The notes under the pieces are model-generated. The model made no database searches. It was not told the DNA's origin and worked only from the letters and a program-made list of their open reading frames with translations. This document shows positions 15,841-24,439 of a stretch of DNA of 64,000 nucleotides, piece by piece. Both the position numbers and the translations under genes were made by a program. The stretch covers positions 1-64,000 of the forward strand of contig JACSRS010000110.1 of assembly GCA_014879655.1 (NCBI GenBank), written 5' to 3'. Every line of letters starts with the position of its first letter. Position 1 is the first letter of the stretch. The DNA comes from Burkholderiaceae bacterium. Lineage in GTDB: Bacteria; Pseudomonadota; Gammaproteobacteria; Burkholderiales; Burkholderiaceae_C.

Positions 15841-16767
15841 TCAGGGATGCGCTTGATCCAGCACGAACCCGATCGCAGCGCCCACCGCCGCCACCTGCGC
15901 GGCAATGCACTGCTCGGGTGTGGCGCGGGGGCTGTCGGGATAGACCTCGGTGGTGGCGGTGTAGCGCGCACCGGTGATGCTGCCACACAGGCCCCAGGCC
16001 TTGAGCGGGTAGCGGATCACGCCATGCGCCACGGCGGGGCAGTTGATGATTTCGCCCTTCGCCTCGGGCGGCGCGATGTGCGTGACGCGCGCCACCGCAT
16101 CGATGATGGCTTGCTGGAACGCCGGCTGCGGGTTTTCGGTGTCGTCCACCAGGTAAAAGCCGTCGGGGATGCTGCCGGGCTCGAAGGGTTGGCCGTCGCG
16201 GGCGGCCAGCGCGGGCCGGTAATCGGACTCGTCGGTGTCGGTGGTTTCGTGCAGGTCGATGTGCGCGGCAAACTGCCCCAGCAAGGGCGCCACCAGTTGC
16301 ATCAGCGCCGCCGACTCCTGCGCGGGGCTGGGCGCGCGGAACGACCGGTTGGGGTCGATGGCATCAAAGTTCCAGCGGTGGATGCGCTCGTAGGCCCAGG
16401 GGCTCACGCAGGGAACGACCAGCAGGTTGACGCGATCCGCCCACGCCTGCGCCTGTTCCTGCAGAAAACGCAGCGCGCCGTGCACGCCGCTGGTCTCGTA
16501 GCCGTGCACGCCGCCCGTCACCAGCACGCCGGGCCGGCCGGCGCGCCATTCGCCTGCGTGAACCGCCTGCAGCGGAAAGTGCTCGTCTCCATAACGCAGC
16601 TCGCCATATTCGATGACGCCAAAGTGCGGCGCCAGGCGCGCGATCACCGCCTGCACGTCATCGGCATGGCTGCGCCGGCGCACCTGCCGGGCCCGCCATT
16701 CGGCCAGCTCTGCCGTGCCCCAGGGCTGGCCAGGGGTGCCGATGGAGGTTTTTGCGAATTCGGTCAT
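15841..16767 (-). CDS. M14-family zinc carboxypeptidase / succinylglutamate desuccinylase-like enzyme
   Basis: A 308-residue zinc hydrolase. The HxxE zinc motif is in GVLVTGGVHGYETSG (near residue 80) and the third ligand in AAHIDLHETTDTDESDYRP, a deacylase-type arrangement. NFDAIDPNRSF matches the substrate-carboxylate binding Asn-Arg loop. The C-terminus RATPEQCIAAQVAAVGAAIG is duplicated in the remnant at 13737-13889. Substrate is probably an N-acylated amino acid or peptide, but cannot be fixed. ATG at 16767 is preferred over a longer start. Convergent with the acyl-CoA ligase. Confidence 0.87.
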   Translation of the reverse strand: MTEFAKTSIGTPGQPWGTAELAEWRARQVRRRSHADDVQAVIARLAPHFGVIEYGELRYGDEHFPLQAVHAGEWRAGRPGVLVTGGVHGYETSGVHGALRFLQEQAQAWADRVNLLVVPCVSPWAYERIHRWNFDAIDPNRSFRAPSPAQESAALMQLVAPLLGQFAAHIDLHETTDTDESDYRPALAARDGQPFEPGSIPDGFYLVDDTENPQPAFQQAIIDAVARVTHIAPPEAKGEIINCPAVAHGVIRYPLKAWGLCGSITGARYTATTEVYPDSPRATPEQCIAAQVAAVGAAIGFVLDQAHP

Positions 16768-16883
16768 GGCTTTTTTTGCTGGGCCCCGCCGGATGCGCAA
16801 ACCGCTGCGCCGGGCCGGGCGAGCCCGATTATCCGCAGCGGCGCGGCCGCCACGACGCCGCCCATGCGACTAGACTTTTCGCC

Positions 16884-17129
16884 ATGCAGCCTTCCCAACC
16901 CCTCTCCCTGCGCCCGATCAACCCCGACGTCTTCAGCGTGCACCTGGCGGGCGGCGCGCACGTGGGCAACCTCAAGCGCGTCGGCACCGTCTGGAAATTC
17001 AAGGCCATCGGCTACGACGCGGCCGGCCAGGTGGTGCCCGGCGGCGGGCCGCTGACCGGGCGGCACAACACCCCTTTTGCGGCGCCGGATGCCATTGAGG
17101 TCAATCGGCAGCTCGGCGGCGCGCTTTGA
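16884..17129 (+). CDS. Conserved small hypothetical protein (81 aa)
   Basis: MQPSQPLSLRPINPDVFSVH opens a soluble protein that continues AGGAHVGNLKRVGTVWKFKA and ends with EVNRQLGGAL. The single beta-rich core with GNLKRVGTVWKFKAIGY suggests a small nucleic-acid or protein-binding barrel, but I do not recognise the family. It is the first of two small + strand genes, and its start is 116 bp from the start of the divergent M14 gene. Confidence 0.65.
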   Translation: MQPSQPLSLRPINPDVFSVHLAGGAHVGNLKRVGTVWKFKAIGYDAAGQVVPGGGPLTGRHNTPFAAPDAIEVNRQLGGAL

Positions 17130-17165
17130 GGCCCATACTGTCGGGCTACTGAACAGAAAGCCGAT

Positions 17166-17414
17166 ATGAAAAAACTCAAGGTCACGATCACGCTGGAGAT
17201 GGCCGTCCCGGACGACTGGGAGCTGGTGGCCGTCTCTGACGGCGGGCAGGTGCTCAAGCTGCCCAACGGCCAGTTTCTGGACCTGACCATGGAGCCGCTG
17301 TTTGCCAGCGACCCCGAAGATACCTGGCGCAGCACCGACGACGACGACGCGCTGGGCGACATTCTGGACATGGTTGAAAGCGAAGACGTGGACTACGAAT
17401 TCGTCACCCACTGA
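17166..17414 (+). CDS. Acidic small conserved protein (82 aa)
   Basis: MKKLKVTITLEMAVPDDWEL leads into VAVSDGGQVLKLPNGQFLDL and a strongly acidic tail (TDDDDALGDILDMVESEDVD). No signal peptide, membrane segment or catalytic motif. The first half reads as antiparallel beta strands. The gene follows the 81-aa gene by 36 bp and could be co-transcribed. Family not recognised. Confidence 0.65.
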   Translation: MKKLKVTITLEMAVPDDWELVAVSDGGQVLKLPNGQFLDLTMEPLFASDPEDTWRSTDDDDALGDILDMVESEDVDYEFVTH

Positions 17415-17478
17415 AGTGGTCCGGCGCCCGGTGCGACGGTCCGCCGCATCGTGCCGCCCCTTGAATACTTCGCTATTC

Positions 17479-17506
17479 ATAGCAAAACCTCACGATCTGA
17501 CGCTGG
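17479..17506 (+). repeat. Dispersed 28-nt element, copy 3
   Basis: TATTCATAGC, 11 bases ending CACG, ATCTGACGCTGG, followed by GTTTTGCCATTTTTGACCGG and CTGAAAATG. One of the fullest copies; it shares the last four spacer bases and ATCTGACGCTGGGTT with copy 7. It lies between two genes on the + strand. Confidence 0.93.
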
Positions 17507-17629
17507 GTTTTGCCATTTTTGACCGGTTTTTCCTGAAAATGACGCCCTGGGGGTCCCCGACCTTCGAAACGCAACTCGGTAACCGCGACGCGCCATCGCC
17601 CAGCCTGCACCGCGTCAAAATGACGGAGC

Positions 17630-18442
17630 ATGTGCACCAACTACTCGCCCACCTCGCGTGACCGCCTGCGCGCCGCCCGGCTCGGCGTGGCGCACCTGCC
17701 GCCGCGCGACTGGCCGCCCGAGGCTTTCCCGGGCTACGAGGCGCCCATCGTGGTGCGCAGCGAATCCGAAGACGCCAGCGCCGATGCCGACGGCGATGCC
17801 GCGCTGGCCGCGGCGGACGCCACGCGCTGCCTGCTCGCCCGCTTTGGCCTGGTGCCGCGATGGAGCCGCGATGCCGCGCACGCCAGGGAGCTGTCTCGCC
17901 ACACGGTCAACGCCCGCAACGAGACGACCTCGGTCAAGCCGAGCTACCGCACGCCCTGGCGCGAGCGGCGCTGGGCGCTGGTGCCGATGGACGACTTTTT
18001 TGAACCCTGCTGGGAAACCGGTCACGCGGTCCGGTGGCGCCTGGCCAGTGCCGACGGCAGCGTGCTGACCGCCGCTGCCTTGTGGGAGGGCTGGACCGAC
18101 CCCGCCAGCGGCGAAATCGTCAACAGCTTCAGCCTGTTGACCGTGAATGCCGACGGTCACCCGCTGATGGGCCGCATGCACCGCCCTGGCGAAGAAAAGC
18201 GCATGCCGGTGCTGATCGCGCCCGCCGACCGCGCCGCCTGGCTGAACGCGAGCGACGCCGACGCACGACTGCTGATGCGCGCCATGCCGGCCGGGCAGCT
18301 CGTCGCCGCGCCTGCACCGCGAGCCGCCTCACCCCGGGCGGCGCGCAAGCCGGCAGCTGCCGCAGCCGAGCCCGGCGCGGCGCCCGCTCCCCACGAGCCG
18401 CCGGCGCCACCCGCGCCCGGCACCAACCTCGATCTCTTCTGA
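17630..18442 (+). CDS. SRAP / YedK-HMCES family DNA-protein crosslink peptidase-like protein
   Basis: SOS-response-associated peptidase domain protein that binds abasic sites in single-stranded DNA covalently through Cys2. The invariant MCTNYSP gives Cys2 after Met removal. NARNETTSVKPSYR holds the conserved Asn and Glu, and LVPMDDFFEPCW contains the catalytic Glu. GRMHRPGEEKRMPVLI provides the conserved His. The last 60 residues (Ala/Pro-rich, ending PPAPPAPGTNLDLF) are a disordered tail. Length 270 aa. No visible LexA box upstream. Confidence 0.93.
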   Translation: MCTNYSPTSRDRLRAARLGVAHLPPRDWPPEAFPGYEAPIVVRSESEDASADADGDAALAAADATRCLLARFGLVPRWSRDAAHARELSRHTVNARNETTSVKPSYRTPWRERRWALVPMDDFFEPCWETGHAVRWRLASADGSVLTAAALWEGWTDPASGEIVNSFSLLTVNADGHPLMGRMHRPGEEKRMPVLIAPADRAAWLNASDADARLLMRAMPAGQLVAAPAPRAASPRAARKPAAAAAEPGAAPAPHEPPAPPAPGTNLDLF

Positions 18443-18491
18443 GCCGCTGAATTACCCGCCAACCGATTCCTGCCACACCCGGAGCCTGCCC

Positions 18492-18893
18492 ATGACCACC
18501 GTTGCCCCCACCGCCAACCCCGAGAGCGACCCGCGCGTGAAAGCCGTCTTTGACGACATCCGCGCCACGCGAAAAACCGACTTCATCAACAACCTGTGGC
18601 GCTATCTGGCGTTCGACCCGGCGCTGCTCGAATCGACCTGGGCCGAGGTCAAGCGCGTGATGGCGCAGCCCGGCGCGCTCGACCCGCTGACGCGCGAGAT
18701 GATCTATATCACCGCGTCCATCATCAACGGCTGCAGCTTCTGCATCCACTCGCACACCGCCGCGGCCCGTGCAAAGGGCATGACCGACGCCCAGCACGCC
18801 GAGATGCTGGCCATCATCGGGCTGGCCGCCAAGACGAATCAGCTCGCCACCGGTCTGCAGGTGCCGGTGGACGCGGTGTTCGACCGGGGCTGA
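18492..18893 (+). CDS. AhpD-like / carboxymuconolactone decarboxylase family protein
   Basis: A 133-residue alkylhydroperoxidase D-like protein. The redox motif is NGCSFCIHSHTAAARAKG: CxxC followed by His three residues later, the AhpD active-site layout (Cys-X-X-Cys-X-X-X-His). The helical scaffold LDPLTREMIYITASI precedes it. Family members act as peroxidases or are of unknown function; decarboxylase activity is unlikely because CxxC is present. It is the first gene of a mostly + strand run to 22480. Confidence 0.88.
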   Translation: MTTVAPTANPESDPRVKAVFDDIRATRKTDFINNLWRYLAFDPALLESTWAEVKRVMAQPGALDPLTREMIYITASIINGCSFCIHSHTAAARAKGMTDAQHAEMLAIIGLAAKTNQLATGLQVPVDAVFDRG

Positions 18894-18992
18894 ACAGTTC
18901 GCAGTTGCTGTGGGGCTACGATGGGCCCTGGATCACAGGCAACGCGGCCCGAGCCGTCAGCGCCTTCCCTTGTCGCTTGAAACCGGAACGCC

Positions 18993-19661
18993 ATGAGTCT
19001 TGAAACCCTTGAAATCGAAACCGGCGCGTCGCCGCGCGCCAGCATCGTGCTGATGCACGGCCTGGGCGCCGACTGCCACGACTTCGAGCCGCTGGCCGAG
19101 CAGCTCGACCTGCGCGCCGCCGGCCCGGTGCGCTACGTGTTCCCGAACGCGCCGCAGATTCCGGTGACCATCAATGGCGGCTTCGTCATGCCGGCCTGGT
19201 ACGACATCCGCGCCGCCGATCTGGCCAACCGCGAAGACGAAGGCGGCCTGCGCGCCTCGCAGGCCGAGATCGAGCGCCTGATCGCGCACGAAGTCGCTCG
19301 CGGCGTGCCGGCCAGCCGCATCGTGCTGGCGGGCTTTTCGCAGGGCGCGGCGATGGCGCTGATGACCGGGCTGCGCCACGCCGAGCGGCTGGCCGGCATC
19401 GTCGGCATGTCGGGCTACCTGCCGCTGGCCGACAGGACGGCTTCCGAGCGCCACGCGGCGAACCAATCCACACCGATCTGGCTGGCCCATGGCCGCCAGG
19501 ACGACGTGGTGCCGATCGGCCGCGCAATGGCTTCGCGCGACGCGCTGGCGGCGCTGGGCTACAGCGTGAGCTGGAGCGACTACGCGATGGGGCACTCGGT
19601 CTGCCCCGAAGAGCTGGTGGCCTTGAACCGCTGGCTGCTGACGGTGCTGGCGCCTGCCTGA
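18993..19661 (+). CDS. Carboxylesterase / phospholipase (LysoPL/acyl-protein thioesterase type)
   Basis: A 222-residue cytosolic alpha/beta hydrolase. ASIVLMHGLGADCHDFEPLA forms the oxyanion region, the nucleophile is in VLAGFSQGAAMAL (near residue 114), acid Asp in HGRQDDVVPI and catalytic His in YAMGHSVCPEEL. The order and size match carboxylesterase 2 / acyl-protein thioesterase proteins widespread in proteobacteria. Broad short-chain ester specificity is expected. The gene stands about 100 bp from its upstream neighbour. Confidence 0.92.
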   Translation: MSLETLEIETGASPRASIVLMHGLGADCHDFEPLAEQLDLRAAGPVRYVFPNAPQIPVTINGGFVMPAWYDIRAADLANREDEGGLRASQAEIERLIAHEVARGVPASRIVLAGFSQGAAMALMTGLRHAERLAGIVGMSGYLPLADRTASERHAANQSTPIWLAHGRQDDVVPIGRAMASRDALAALGYSVSWSDYAMGHSVCPEELVALNRWLLTVLAPA

Positions 19662-19703
19662 GAGCCGGACTGCCCGAAAAATTTGCAACCGAAACGCAAC
19701 CCC

Positions 19704-20669
19704 ATGGACACCAACGTCACCCCCTCCGTCAACCCGCTGGCCGCGCCGGTGCTGGAAGTGCTACCGCGCGACCTTGAGCCCTACCGAAAGGGCAACATCG
19801 GCGTCGATTACGTGCACCGCTTCGAATCCGGCAAACCCGGGCCGCACGTGCTGATCAATGCGCTGACGCATGGCAACGAGTTCTGCGGCATGGTGGCCGC
19901 CACGCAGCTGCTCGACGCGGGCGTGCGGCCACTGATCGGCACGCTGACGGTGAGCTTTGCCAACGTCGAGGCCTACCGCAGCTTCGACCCGGCCAAACCC
20001 TTTGAAAGCCGGCAGCTGGTGCACAACCTCAACCGCATCTGGTCCGACGCCTGGCTGGACGGCCCCGAAGACAGCCCCGAGCTGCGCCGTGCGCGCGAAC
20101 TGCGCCCAGTGGTGGCCGCGGCCGACCACCTGCTGGACATCCACTCCACCAGCCAGGACGTCGAACCCTTCTGGGTCTACCCGGGTTTTGTGCGCAACGG
20201 CACCACGGCGCTGGCCATCGGCCGCCCGCGCGTGCACCTGGTGATGCCTGACGGCATGAGTTCGGGCACGCCGCTGATCCAGTTCGGCGCTTTCGGCATG
20301 GCGCAGGGCCTGGGCACGGCGCTGGTGGTCGAATGCGGCCAGCACTTCCTGCGAGCGACCAGCGACGTGGCGATTTCGGTGACGCAGGACTTTCTCGCGC
20401 ACTTCGGCCTGGTGGCGCCGGCGCATGCGCCGGTGCCGCCGCCCGCGCCCAAGCGTTTCGAGCTGCAGCACATCCACGTGGTGAAGACGCCGGAATTTCG
20501 TTTCGTGCGCCCTTGCGTCGGCTTCGAGGTTTTTGCCAGAGACGAGCTGATCGCCACCGACGGTGAACTGGAGATTCGCGCACCGTGCGACGATTGCACC
20601 ATCCTGATGCCCGCGCGCACCGCCATCGTCGGCCGCGAGGGTGTGTATCTGGCGCGGCCGCTCCATTGA
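19704..20669 (+). CDS. Succinylglutamate desuccinylase/aspartoacylase family zinc enzyme
   Basis: A 321-residue AstE/ASPA-type deacylase. First zinc ligands are in LINALTHGNEFCGMV (HxxE, near residue 60) and the third in HLLDIHSTSQDVEP. ANVEAYRSFDPA and HNLNRIW provide the substrate-binding Arg/Asn loop. The C-terminal 100 residues form the beta domain seen in the family. ATG at 19704 lies after an upstream TTG at 19683 that is less likely. The substrate is unknown. It is paralogous in fold to the M14 enzyme at 15841. Confidence 0.88.
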   Translation: MDTNVTPSVNPLAAPVLEVLPRDLEPYRKGNIGVDYVHRFESGKPGPHVLINALTHGNEFCGMVAATQLLDAGVRPLIGTLTVSFANVEAYRSFDPAKPFESRQLVHNLNRIWSDAWLDGPEDSPELRRARELRPVVAAADHLLDIHSTSQDVEPFWVYPGFVRNGTTALAIGRPRVHLVMPDGMSSGTPLIQFGAFGMAQGLGTALVVECGQHFLRATSDVAISVTQDFLAHFGLVAPAHAPVPPPAPKRFELQHIHVVKTPEFRFVRPCVGFEVFARDELIATDGELEIRAPCDDCTILMPARTAIVGREGVYLARPLH

Positions 20670-20710
20670 GCCACGCGCCGATCTGCAAACCCTGCCTCAA
20701 GAGCCTCCAG

Positions 20711-21310
20711 ATGCCCCCTCGCCTGCCTCCCCTGCCACCCGAAACCACGCCGGAACTGAAGCCGCATTTCGATTTCTTTCTGGGCACGCTGGGCTTCACC
20801 CCCAACAGCGTACTGACCATGCAGCGCAAGCCGAAACTGGCGCAGGCGCTGGCACAGCTCAACGGCGCGGTGATGGACCCCGACGGCGAGGTCGACCTGG
20901 GCTTTCGCCGGCTGATCGGTCACGTGGCCAGCAAGGTCTCGGGCTGCCTGTACTGCCAGGCGCACACGCTGCTGGGCGCGAAGAACTTCGGCGTCAGCGA
21001 AGAAAAGCTCGCCGACGTGTGGACCTACACCATCAGCCCGCACTACAGCGAACGCGAGCGGCTGGCGCTGGACTTTGCGCTGGCCGCCGCCAGCCAGCCC
21101 AATGCGGTGACCGACGAGCAGTTTGCCCAGTTGCGCCAGCACTGGAGCGATGGCGAGATCACCGAGATCCTCGGCGTGATCGCGATGTTCGCCTTCCTGA
21201 ACCGCTGGAACGACACCATGGGCACGCCGCTGGAAGCCGCCCCCACCGCCGTTGCCGAGCAGGTCGTTGGCGCCCAGGGCTGGCAGGCCGGCAAGCACGG
21301 CCAGTCCTGA
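20711..21310 (+). CDS. Peroxidase-related AhpD-like / carboxymuconolactone decarboxylase family protein
   Basis: A 199-residue helical protein. Active-site motif KVSGCLYCQAHTLLGAKNFG keeps CxxC and the downstream His. The N-terminal helix LKPHFDFFLGTLGFTPNSVL and C-terminal FAFLNRWNDTMGTPLE are typical of the longer peroxidase-related branch. The second AhpD-like protein in this region; the two are not close duplicates. It lies 41 bp after the ASPA-family gene, likely in one transcript. Confidence 0.88.
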   Translation: MPPRLPPLPPETTPELKPHFDFFLGTLGFTPNSVLTMQRKPKLAQALAQLNGAVMDPDGEVDLGFRRLIGHVASKVSGCLYCQAHTLLGAKNFGVSEEKLADVWTYTISPHYSERERLALDFALAAASQPNAVTDEQFAQLRQHWSDGEITEILGVIAMFAFLNRWNDTMGTPLEAAPTAVAEQVVGAQGWQAGKHGQS

Positions 21311-21417
21311 ACCCGTTGCGCCAGCCCGGTTGCAGCGACGCACACTGCGGCAACCCTGCGAGGAGAGAGGGGGGTGTGGCCTTTTTTCATGCATTTTTTG
21401 CTGTTTTTGGCCCTCAG

Positions 21418-21445
21418 CCAGCGTCAAATCGTCGTTGATTGCTAT
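21418..21445 (-). repeat. Dispersed 28-nt element, copy 4
   Basis: On the minus strand: TTGATAGC, 11 bases, ATTTGACGCTGG (exact box), then CTGAGGGCCAAAAACAGC and an A-rich stretch. Situated between the AhpD-like gene and the DUF3014 gene, both +. Confidence 0.93.
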
Positions 21446-21532
21446 CAATAAGGGATTACCCGGGTAACGGCCGCAGCCGGGGCCCCGGGTGTTAGCATGG
21501 GCTTTTCTCACCCACCCTGACGGAATCCGGCG

Positions 21533-22480
21533 ATGAACAAACACAACGCCCGTCTGGTCACGGCGCTGTCGCTGGCAGCGCTGGGGGCAGCCCTTTACTT
21601 CGGCTGGCAGTACAGCCAGACCTTGCAGGCCAGAAAACCTGAAGCGGCCGCGCCTGCGCCGGCGGTGGTCGCGCCGCCGCCCGCCGTGGTGGCATCGGCG
21701 CCCGCAAAGCCGGCCATCGAATACCCGGTGAGTGCGGTGATCGAGCCCGATGCGCCGCAACTGCCGCAGCTGGGCAATGCGGCCGAAACCAATGCCTTCA
21801 TCAACGACGTGCTGTCCGACCTGCTGGGCCGTACCGATGTGCTCAAGTTCATTCAGTTCGACGACTTCGCCCGCCGCGTGGTGGCCACCGTCGACAACCT
21901 CGCCCGTGCCCATGCGCCACCCGCGCTGTGGCCGGTGAACCCGACGCCCGAACGCTTCACGGTGCTGGCCGCTGGCGGGGCCACTGGCACCGTGATCAGC
22001 CCCGACAACAGCCTGCGCTATGCACCGCTGGTGCAACTGATCGAGTCTGTCGACCCGAAGAAAGCCGTCGCGCTGTATGGCCGGCTCTACCCACTGTTTC
22101 AGCGCGCCTATGAAGACATCGGCTACCCGGGGCGCTATTTCAACGACCGGCTGGTGGCCGTGATCGACAACCTGCTGGCCGCGCCGGTGCCCGAAGGGCC
22201 GGTGGCTGTGACGTTGGTCGAGGTCAAAGGTTCGGTGCCTTCGCTGCGGCCCTGGGTGCGCTACGAATACGTCGACCCGGCGCTGCAGAAGCTCACGGCC
22301 GGGCAAAAGATCATGGTGCGCGTCGGGCCGGTCAACCAGCGCCGGCTGCGCGCGCGCCTTGAAACCTTCCGCGCGCTGCTGGTCGGCGCGCCGCTGGCAG
22401 GCGGCGCAGCGCCAGCGCCGGCCGCTGCGACGGCGTCCGCCGCTGCTCCGGCGAGCAAGGCCGCCATCAAAAAGCCCTGA
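21533..22480 (+). CDS. DUF3014 domain protein, membrane-anchored
   Basis: A 315-residue protein with an N-terminal anchor (LVTALSLAALGAALYFGWQY), an Ala/Pro/Val-rich linker at about residues 35-65, and a DUF3014 domain (LPQLGNAAETNAFINDVLSD to TAGQKIMVRVGPVNQRRLRA). Conserved features include LKFIQFDDFARRVVATVDNL and RYAPLVQLIESVDPKKAV. The domain is expected in the periplasm. A low-complexity Ala-rich tail ends the protein. Function unknown. A copy of the dispersed element lies about 90 bp upstream. Confidence 0.87.
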   Translation: MNKHNARLVTALSLAALGAALYFGWQYSQTLQARKPEAAAPAPAVVAPPPAVVASAPAKPAIEYPVSAVIEPDAPQLPQLGNAAETNAFINDVLSDLLGRTDVLKFIQFDDFARRVVATVDNLARAHAPPALWPVNPTPERFTVLAAGGATGTVISPDNSLRYAPLVQLIESVDPKKAVALYGRLYPLFQRAYEDIGYPGRYFNDRLVAVIDNLLAAPVPEGPVAVTLVEVKGSVPSLRPWVRYEYVDPALQKLTAGQKIMVRVGPVNQRRLRARLETFRALLVGAPLAGGAAPAPAAATASAAAPASKAAIKKP

Positions 22481-22499
22481 CGACGGTCTTCGCGCGGGT

Positions 22500-23429
22500 T
22501 CAGTGCGCCAGCGTCGCGCGCCACCAGCTGCCGTCGGCCAGCGTCACGCAGGCACCCTGCGGCAGCGGCGTGATGCGCGCCACCCGGGCCGGCAGGCGTT
22601 TCAGGTCGGCCAGTTCTTCCCAGCGGCCCGGCGCCACCCAGCGCAGCGCGTGCAGCGCGGTCTGCGTCATGTCGGGCAGGATGATCGTCGGCCGCAGGCC
22701 CGGGCTTTCGACAATCGCGGCCTGCTGCTGCTCCAGCGCACCCATGCGGTGGTTGGACACGTCCATCGCCGTGGCAAACGGCTCCAGCTTCGGCGGCCGG
22801 TAGTGGTAGAGGTTGAGCACGCCGCCGATATGGGGCGTGGTGACGCTGGCGATGTCGGCCCGGCCGTCACCGTCAAAGTCGGCCACGCCAACCGGGTTCA
22901 GCCAGCGAAATGCCGAACCGGCGTGCGGGCTGCGCGCCCTCTCGACAATTTCCGCCCGGCCATCGGCGCGCGTCTGCAGCCCCAGCACCACCACCGCCGC
23001 ACCCTTGAACGCGTCGGCCTCGATCACGATGATCTCGTCGCGGCCGTCACCGTCCAGATCCGCCAGCCGCGGCACCCGGTCTTCAAAGACGCGGTTCAGC
23101 GGCAGCTCGTAGCTGACGGCAGCCGAGGCGCCGGCCGGAAGCACCTGCAGACTGCCCGCGTGCACCGCCGACCCCAGCGCGGCGTGCGGATAGCGGTAGG
23201 TGGGCGAGGCCAGCCAGACCCAGGCAATGTCGCGGATGCCGCGCACCACCTGGCTGTCGGGCAGGAGCTCGCGCGTCAGTGCTGGCGCGGGCGGCGCCAC
23301 CGCGGCGGCAACGCCACACCCGGCGGCAGCCGGCTGCAGGGTGAGCCCCATGGCCGACGCGGCACCCGCAACCTGAACAGCGAGCAGAAAAAACGGCGCC
23401 CACAGGCGCCAGCTTGAAACATGATGCAT
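22500..23429 (-). CDS. Secreted FG-GAP/VCBS-like repeat protein
   Basis: A 309-residue exported protein with signal peptide LWAPFFLLAVQVAGAASA. Two calcium-binding blade motifs, LADLDGDGRDEIIVIEADAF and VADFDGDGRADIASV, define FG-GAP/integrin-like beta-propeller repeats. Function is probably binding rather than catalysis. The start at 23429 lies inside the open frame of the upstream hydrolase gene: the two frames overlap by about 347 bases on the same strand, much more than normal operon overlap. Confidence 0.75.
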   Translation of the reverse strand: MHHVSSWRLWAPFFLLAVQVAGAASAMGLTLQPAAAGCGVAAAVAPPAPALTRELLPDSQVVRGIRDIAWVWLASPTYRYPHAALGSAVHAGSLQVLPAGASAAVSYELPLNRVFEDRVPRLADLDGDGRDEIIVIEADAFKGAAVVVLGLQTRADGRAEIVERARSPHAGSAFRWLNPVGVADFDGDGRADIASVTTPHIGGVLNLYHYRPPKLEPFATAMDVSNHRMGALEQQQAAIVESPGLRPTIILPDMTQTALHALRWVAPGRWEELADLKRLPARVARITPLPQGACVTLADGSWWRATLAH

Positions 23430-24309
23430 GGCGTTTGGTCGCGCCAGGCGCCGGTTTCTTACCCGCCGCGGTATCGTCGGGCGGCGAAGAACCGTCAGCC
23501 GGGGTGCGCGCCAGCCAGTCGCGCACGCGCCGATGAAAGGCCTCGGGCTGATCGACCATCACCCAGTGACCGCTGCGAAACCCCTGCGCTTCGCAATCCG
23601 GCCGCGCGGCCAGCGTTTCCAGCCATTTCGGCGAATGGAACATGAACGGCTTGCGCTCGCCATAGCAGTACAGCAGCGGCGCCAACGGCTTGACCGGCGC
23701 CGCTTTCCGGAAGCCCCCCTTCAGCCCGAACCACTGCATCGCATAGGGGTAGTTCATCTGGCCGCAGATCAGCGCCGGCGCGGTCGGGCAGCGCATGGCC
23801 TTCGCCATCCAGCGCGTCATGCGGTCGGACGCCCCACGGCCGCCCCAGCGGCCCAGCTGCCAGGCCAGCGCCAGCCACAGCTGGTAGCCGGCGATCTGCA
23901 GCAGCGGCTTGACCGGGAGCGATCGCTGATACGCACCCGAGTTGTAGTCGCCGATGTCCACCGTCACCATGCGGCTCACCCGCTGCGGATGACGCGCGGC
24001 AAACTCATAGCCGAAGATGCAGCCCCAGTCGTGCAGCAGCAGCGTGACCGGCTGGTGGGGGCTGACGGCCTGCACGATGGCATCGAACAGCGCGTTCATC
24101 TCGGCCATTGACGTGGCACGGGCCGGCAGCGCCGCATCGAAGCCCGGCAGCGTGAAGCGCACGCAGCGGTAGCGGTCCTGCAGCGCGGCCACCGTGGCGT
24201 CCCACAGGCGCCAGGTGTCCGGCCAGCCATGGATCATCACGATCGTCTGCGGGCCTTCGCCACTGATGTGCAGGTCGATACCTTGCACCTGAAGGGTTGA
24301 ATCGTTCAT
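23083..24309 (-). CDS. Alpha/beta hydrolase with out-of-family C-terminal extension
   Basis: The first 275 residues are an epoxide-hydrolase/haloalkane-dehalogenase-like alpha/beta hydrolase: TIVMIHGWPDTWRLWDATVA, nucleophile elbow LLLHDWGCIFGYE (Asp in HDWG), and GFRSGHWVMVDQPEAFHRRV containing the catalytic His. After RDWLARTPADGSS the frame stays open for about 130 more codons through unrelated Cys/Arg/Gly-rich sequence overlapping the FG-GAP gene. The family ends near 23500, so either the original stop was lost by frameshift or true termination is not visible. ATG 24309 is divergent from the FAD monooxygenase. Confidence 0.8.
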   Translation of the reverse strand: MNDSTLQVQGIDLHISGEGPQTIVMIHGWPDTWRLWDATVAALQDRYRCVRFTLPGFDAALPARATSMAEMNALFDAIVQAVSPHQPVTLLLHDWGCIFGYEFAARHPQRVSRMVTVDIGDYNSGAYQRSLPVKPLLQIAGYQLWLALAWQLGRWGGRGASDRMTRWMAKAMRCPTAPALICGQMNYPYAMQWFGLKGGFRKAAPVKPLAPLLYCYGERKPFMFHSPKWLETLAARPDCEAQGFRSGHWVMVDQPEAFHRRVRDWLARTPADGSSPPDDTAAGKKPAPGATKRHASCFKLAPVGAVFSARCSGCGCRVGHGAHPAAGCRRVWRCRRGGAARASTDARAPARQPGGARHPRHCLGLAGLAHLPLSARRAGVGGARGQSAGASGRRLGCRQLRAAAEPRL

Positions 24310-24439
24310 GGCTGCGATGGTGTCAGAAAACCGGTGTTCACGCCGGGGCCGGCCCCAAGCGAAAGGCAAAAGCCCGTCACCCGGGGGTTGAACGCCCGTT
24401 ACCCTGCAAGGCATCACCCGGCTCTTGTAAAGTGGCCCC

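Noticed and set aside
20177-22306. 709-codon minus-strand frame
   Set aside because: Shadow of the ASPA-type, AhpD-like and DUF3014 genes, which have clear motifs on the plus strand.
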